6,810 nucleotides of DNA from the NCBI GenBank assembly GCA_003135255.1, contig PLAX01000053.1, positions 1 to 6,810 on the forward strand, written 5' to 3'. The notes below the pieces were generated by a model. It did not search any database. It was not told the DNA's origin and worked only from the letters and a program-made list of their open reading frames with translations. The translations under genes and the position numbers were made by a program. The DNA is from Candidatus Dormiibacterota bacterium (lineage in GTDB: Bacteria > Chloroflexota > Dormibacteria > Aeolococcales > Aeolococcaceae). Each line of letters opens with the position of its first letter. Positions within the stretch are counted from its first letter, which is position 1. Of the stretch, positions 6,779 through 6,810 are shown piece by piece.

Positions 6779-6787
6779 CCCTCCTTT
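6779..6787 (-). promoter_or_regulatory. Strong Shine-Dalgarno of the binding-protein gene
   Basis: On the minus strand AAAGGAGGG ends 4 bases before the ATG at 6774, and its AGGAGG core lies 5 bases away. This is the best ribosome binding site in the window. It settles the start codon and fits the usual need for more binding protein than transporter. Confidence 0.85.
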
Positions 6788-6810
6788 CTGACAGCGCCGG
6801 TATCTAGGCC

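Noticed and set aside
6801..6806. TAGATA on the minus strand as a -10 promoter element for the operon
   Set aside because: It does not fit TANNNT at its last base, lies only 26 bases from the ATG, and its -35 region would be outside the window.
5254..6807. Plus-strand open frame of 517 codons antisense to the binding-protein gene
   Set aside because: Its translation is Gly/Val/Arg-rich with no recognisable domain, while the minus strand encodes a full SBP_bac_5 protein. Long antisense frames are expected opposite genes with G/C at third codon positions.

Overview
The window comes from a high-GC genome, most likely an actinomycete-type bacterium (Actinomycetota). The basis is the strong G/C preference at third codon positions in the clear genes, the actinobacterial look of the lipoprotein leader (a lipobox Cys followed by Gly and a long Ser tract) and the C-terminal style of the binding protein. 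No rRNA or single-copy marker is present, so a finer placement is not supported.

Almost the whole window (469-6774) is one minus-strand operon for an ABC importer of the dipeptide/oligopeptide/nickel (Dpp/Opp) family. In transcription order it holds a lipid-anchored solute-binding protein (6774-4783), a DppD-type ATPase (4724-3621, probably starting at 4706), a DppF-type ATPase (ending at 2477, probably starting at 3628), a DppC-type permease (2480-1428) and a DppB-type permease (1431-469). The last four genes overlap end to start by 4 to 8 bases (20 if the far GTG is used for the DppF-type gene), which indicates translational coupling. A 58-base gap separates the binding protein from the ATPases. 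Most of that gap is a very stable stem-loop that ends one base before the first ATG of the DppD-type gene.

Together the five proteins make a complete importer: the lipoprotein captures the solute outside the membrane, the two permeases form the channel, and the two ATPases drive transport. The substrate cannot be read from the sequence.

Positions 1-468, downstream of the operon, hold no gene I can name. Three GC-rich inverted repeats lie there, and two weak, mutually exclusive reading frames cross the left edge. Only 36 bases lie upstream of the binding-protein gene; they contain its strong ribosome binding site, but the promoter is mostly or wholly outside the window.

I found no previously undescribed system. 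The points worth a second look are the intercistronic stem-loop, the uncertain DppD start, the ATPase-before-permease gene order, the 12-base tandem repeat behind the poly-Ser linker, and the unassigned left edge.
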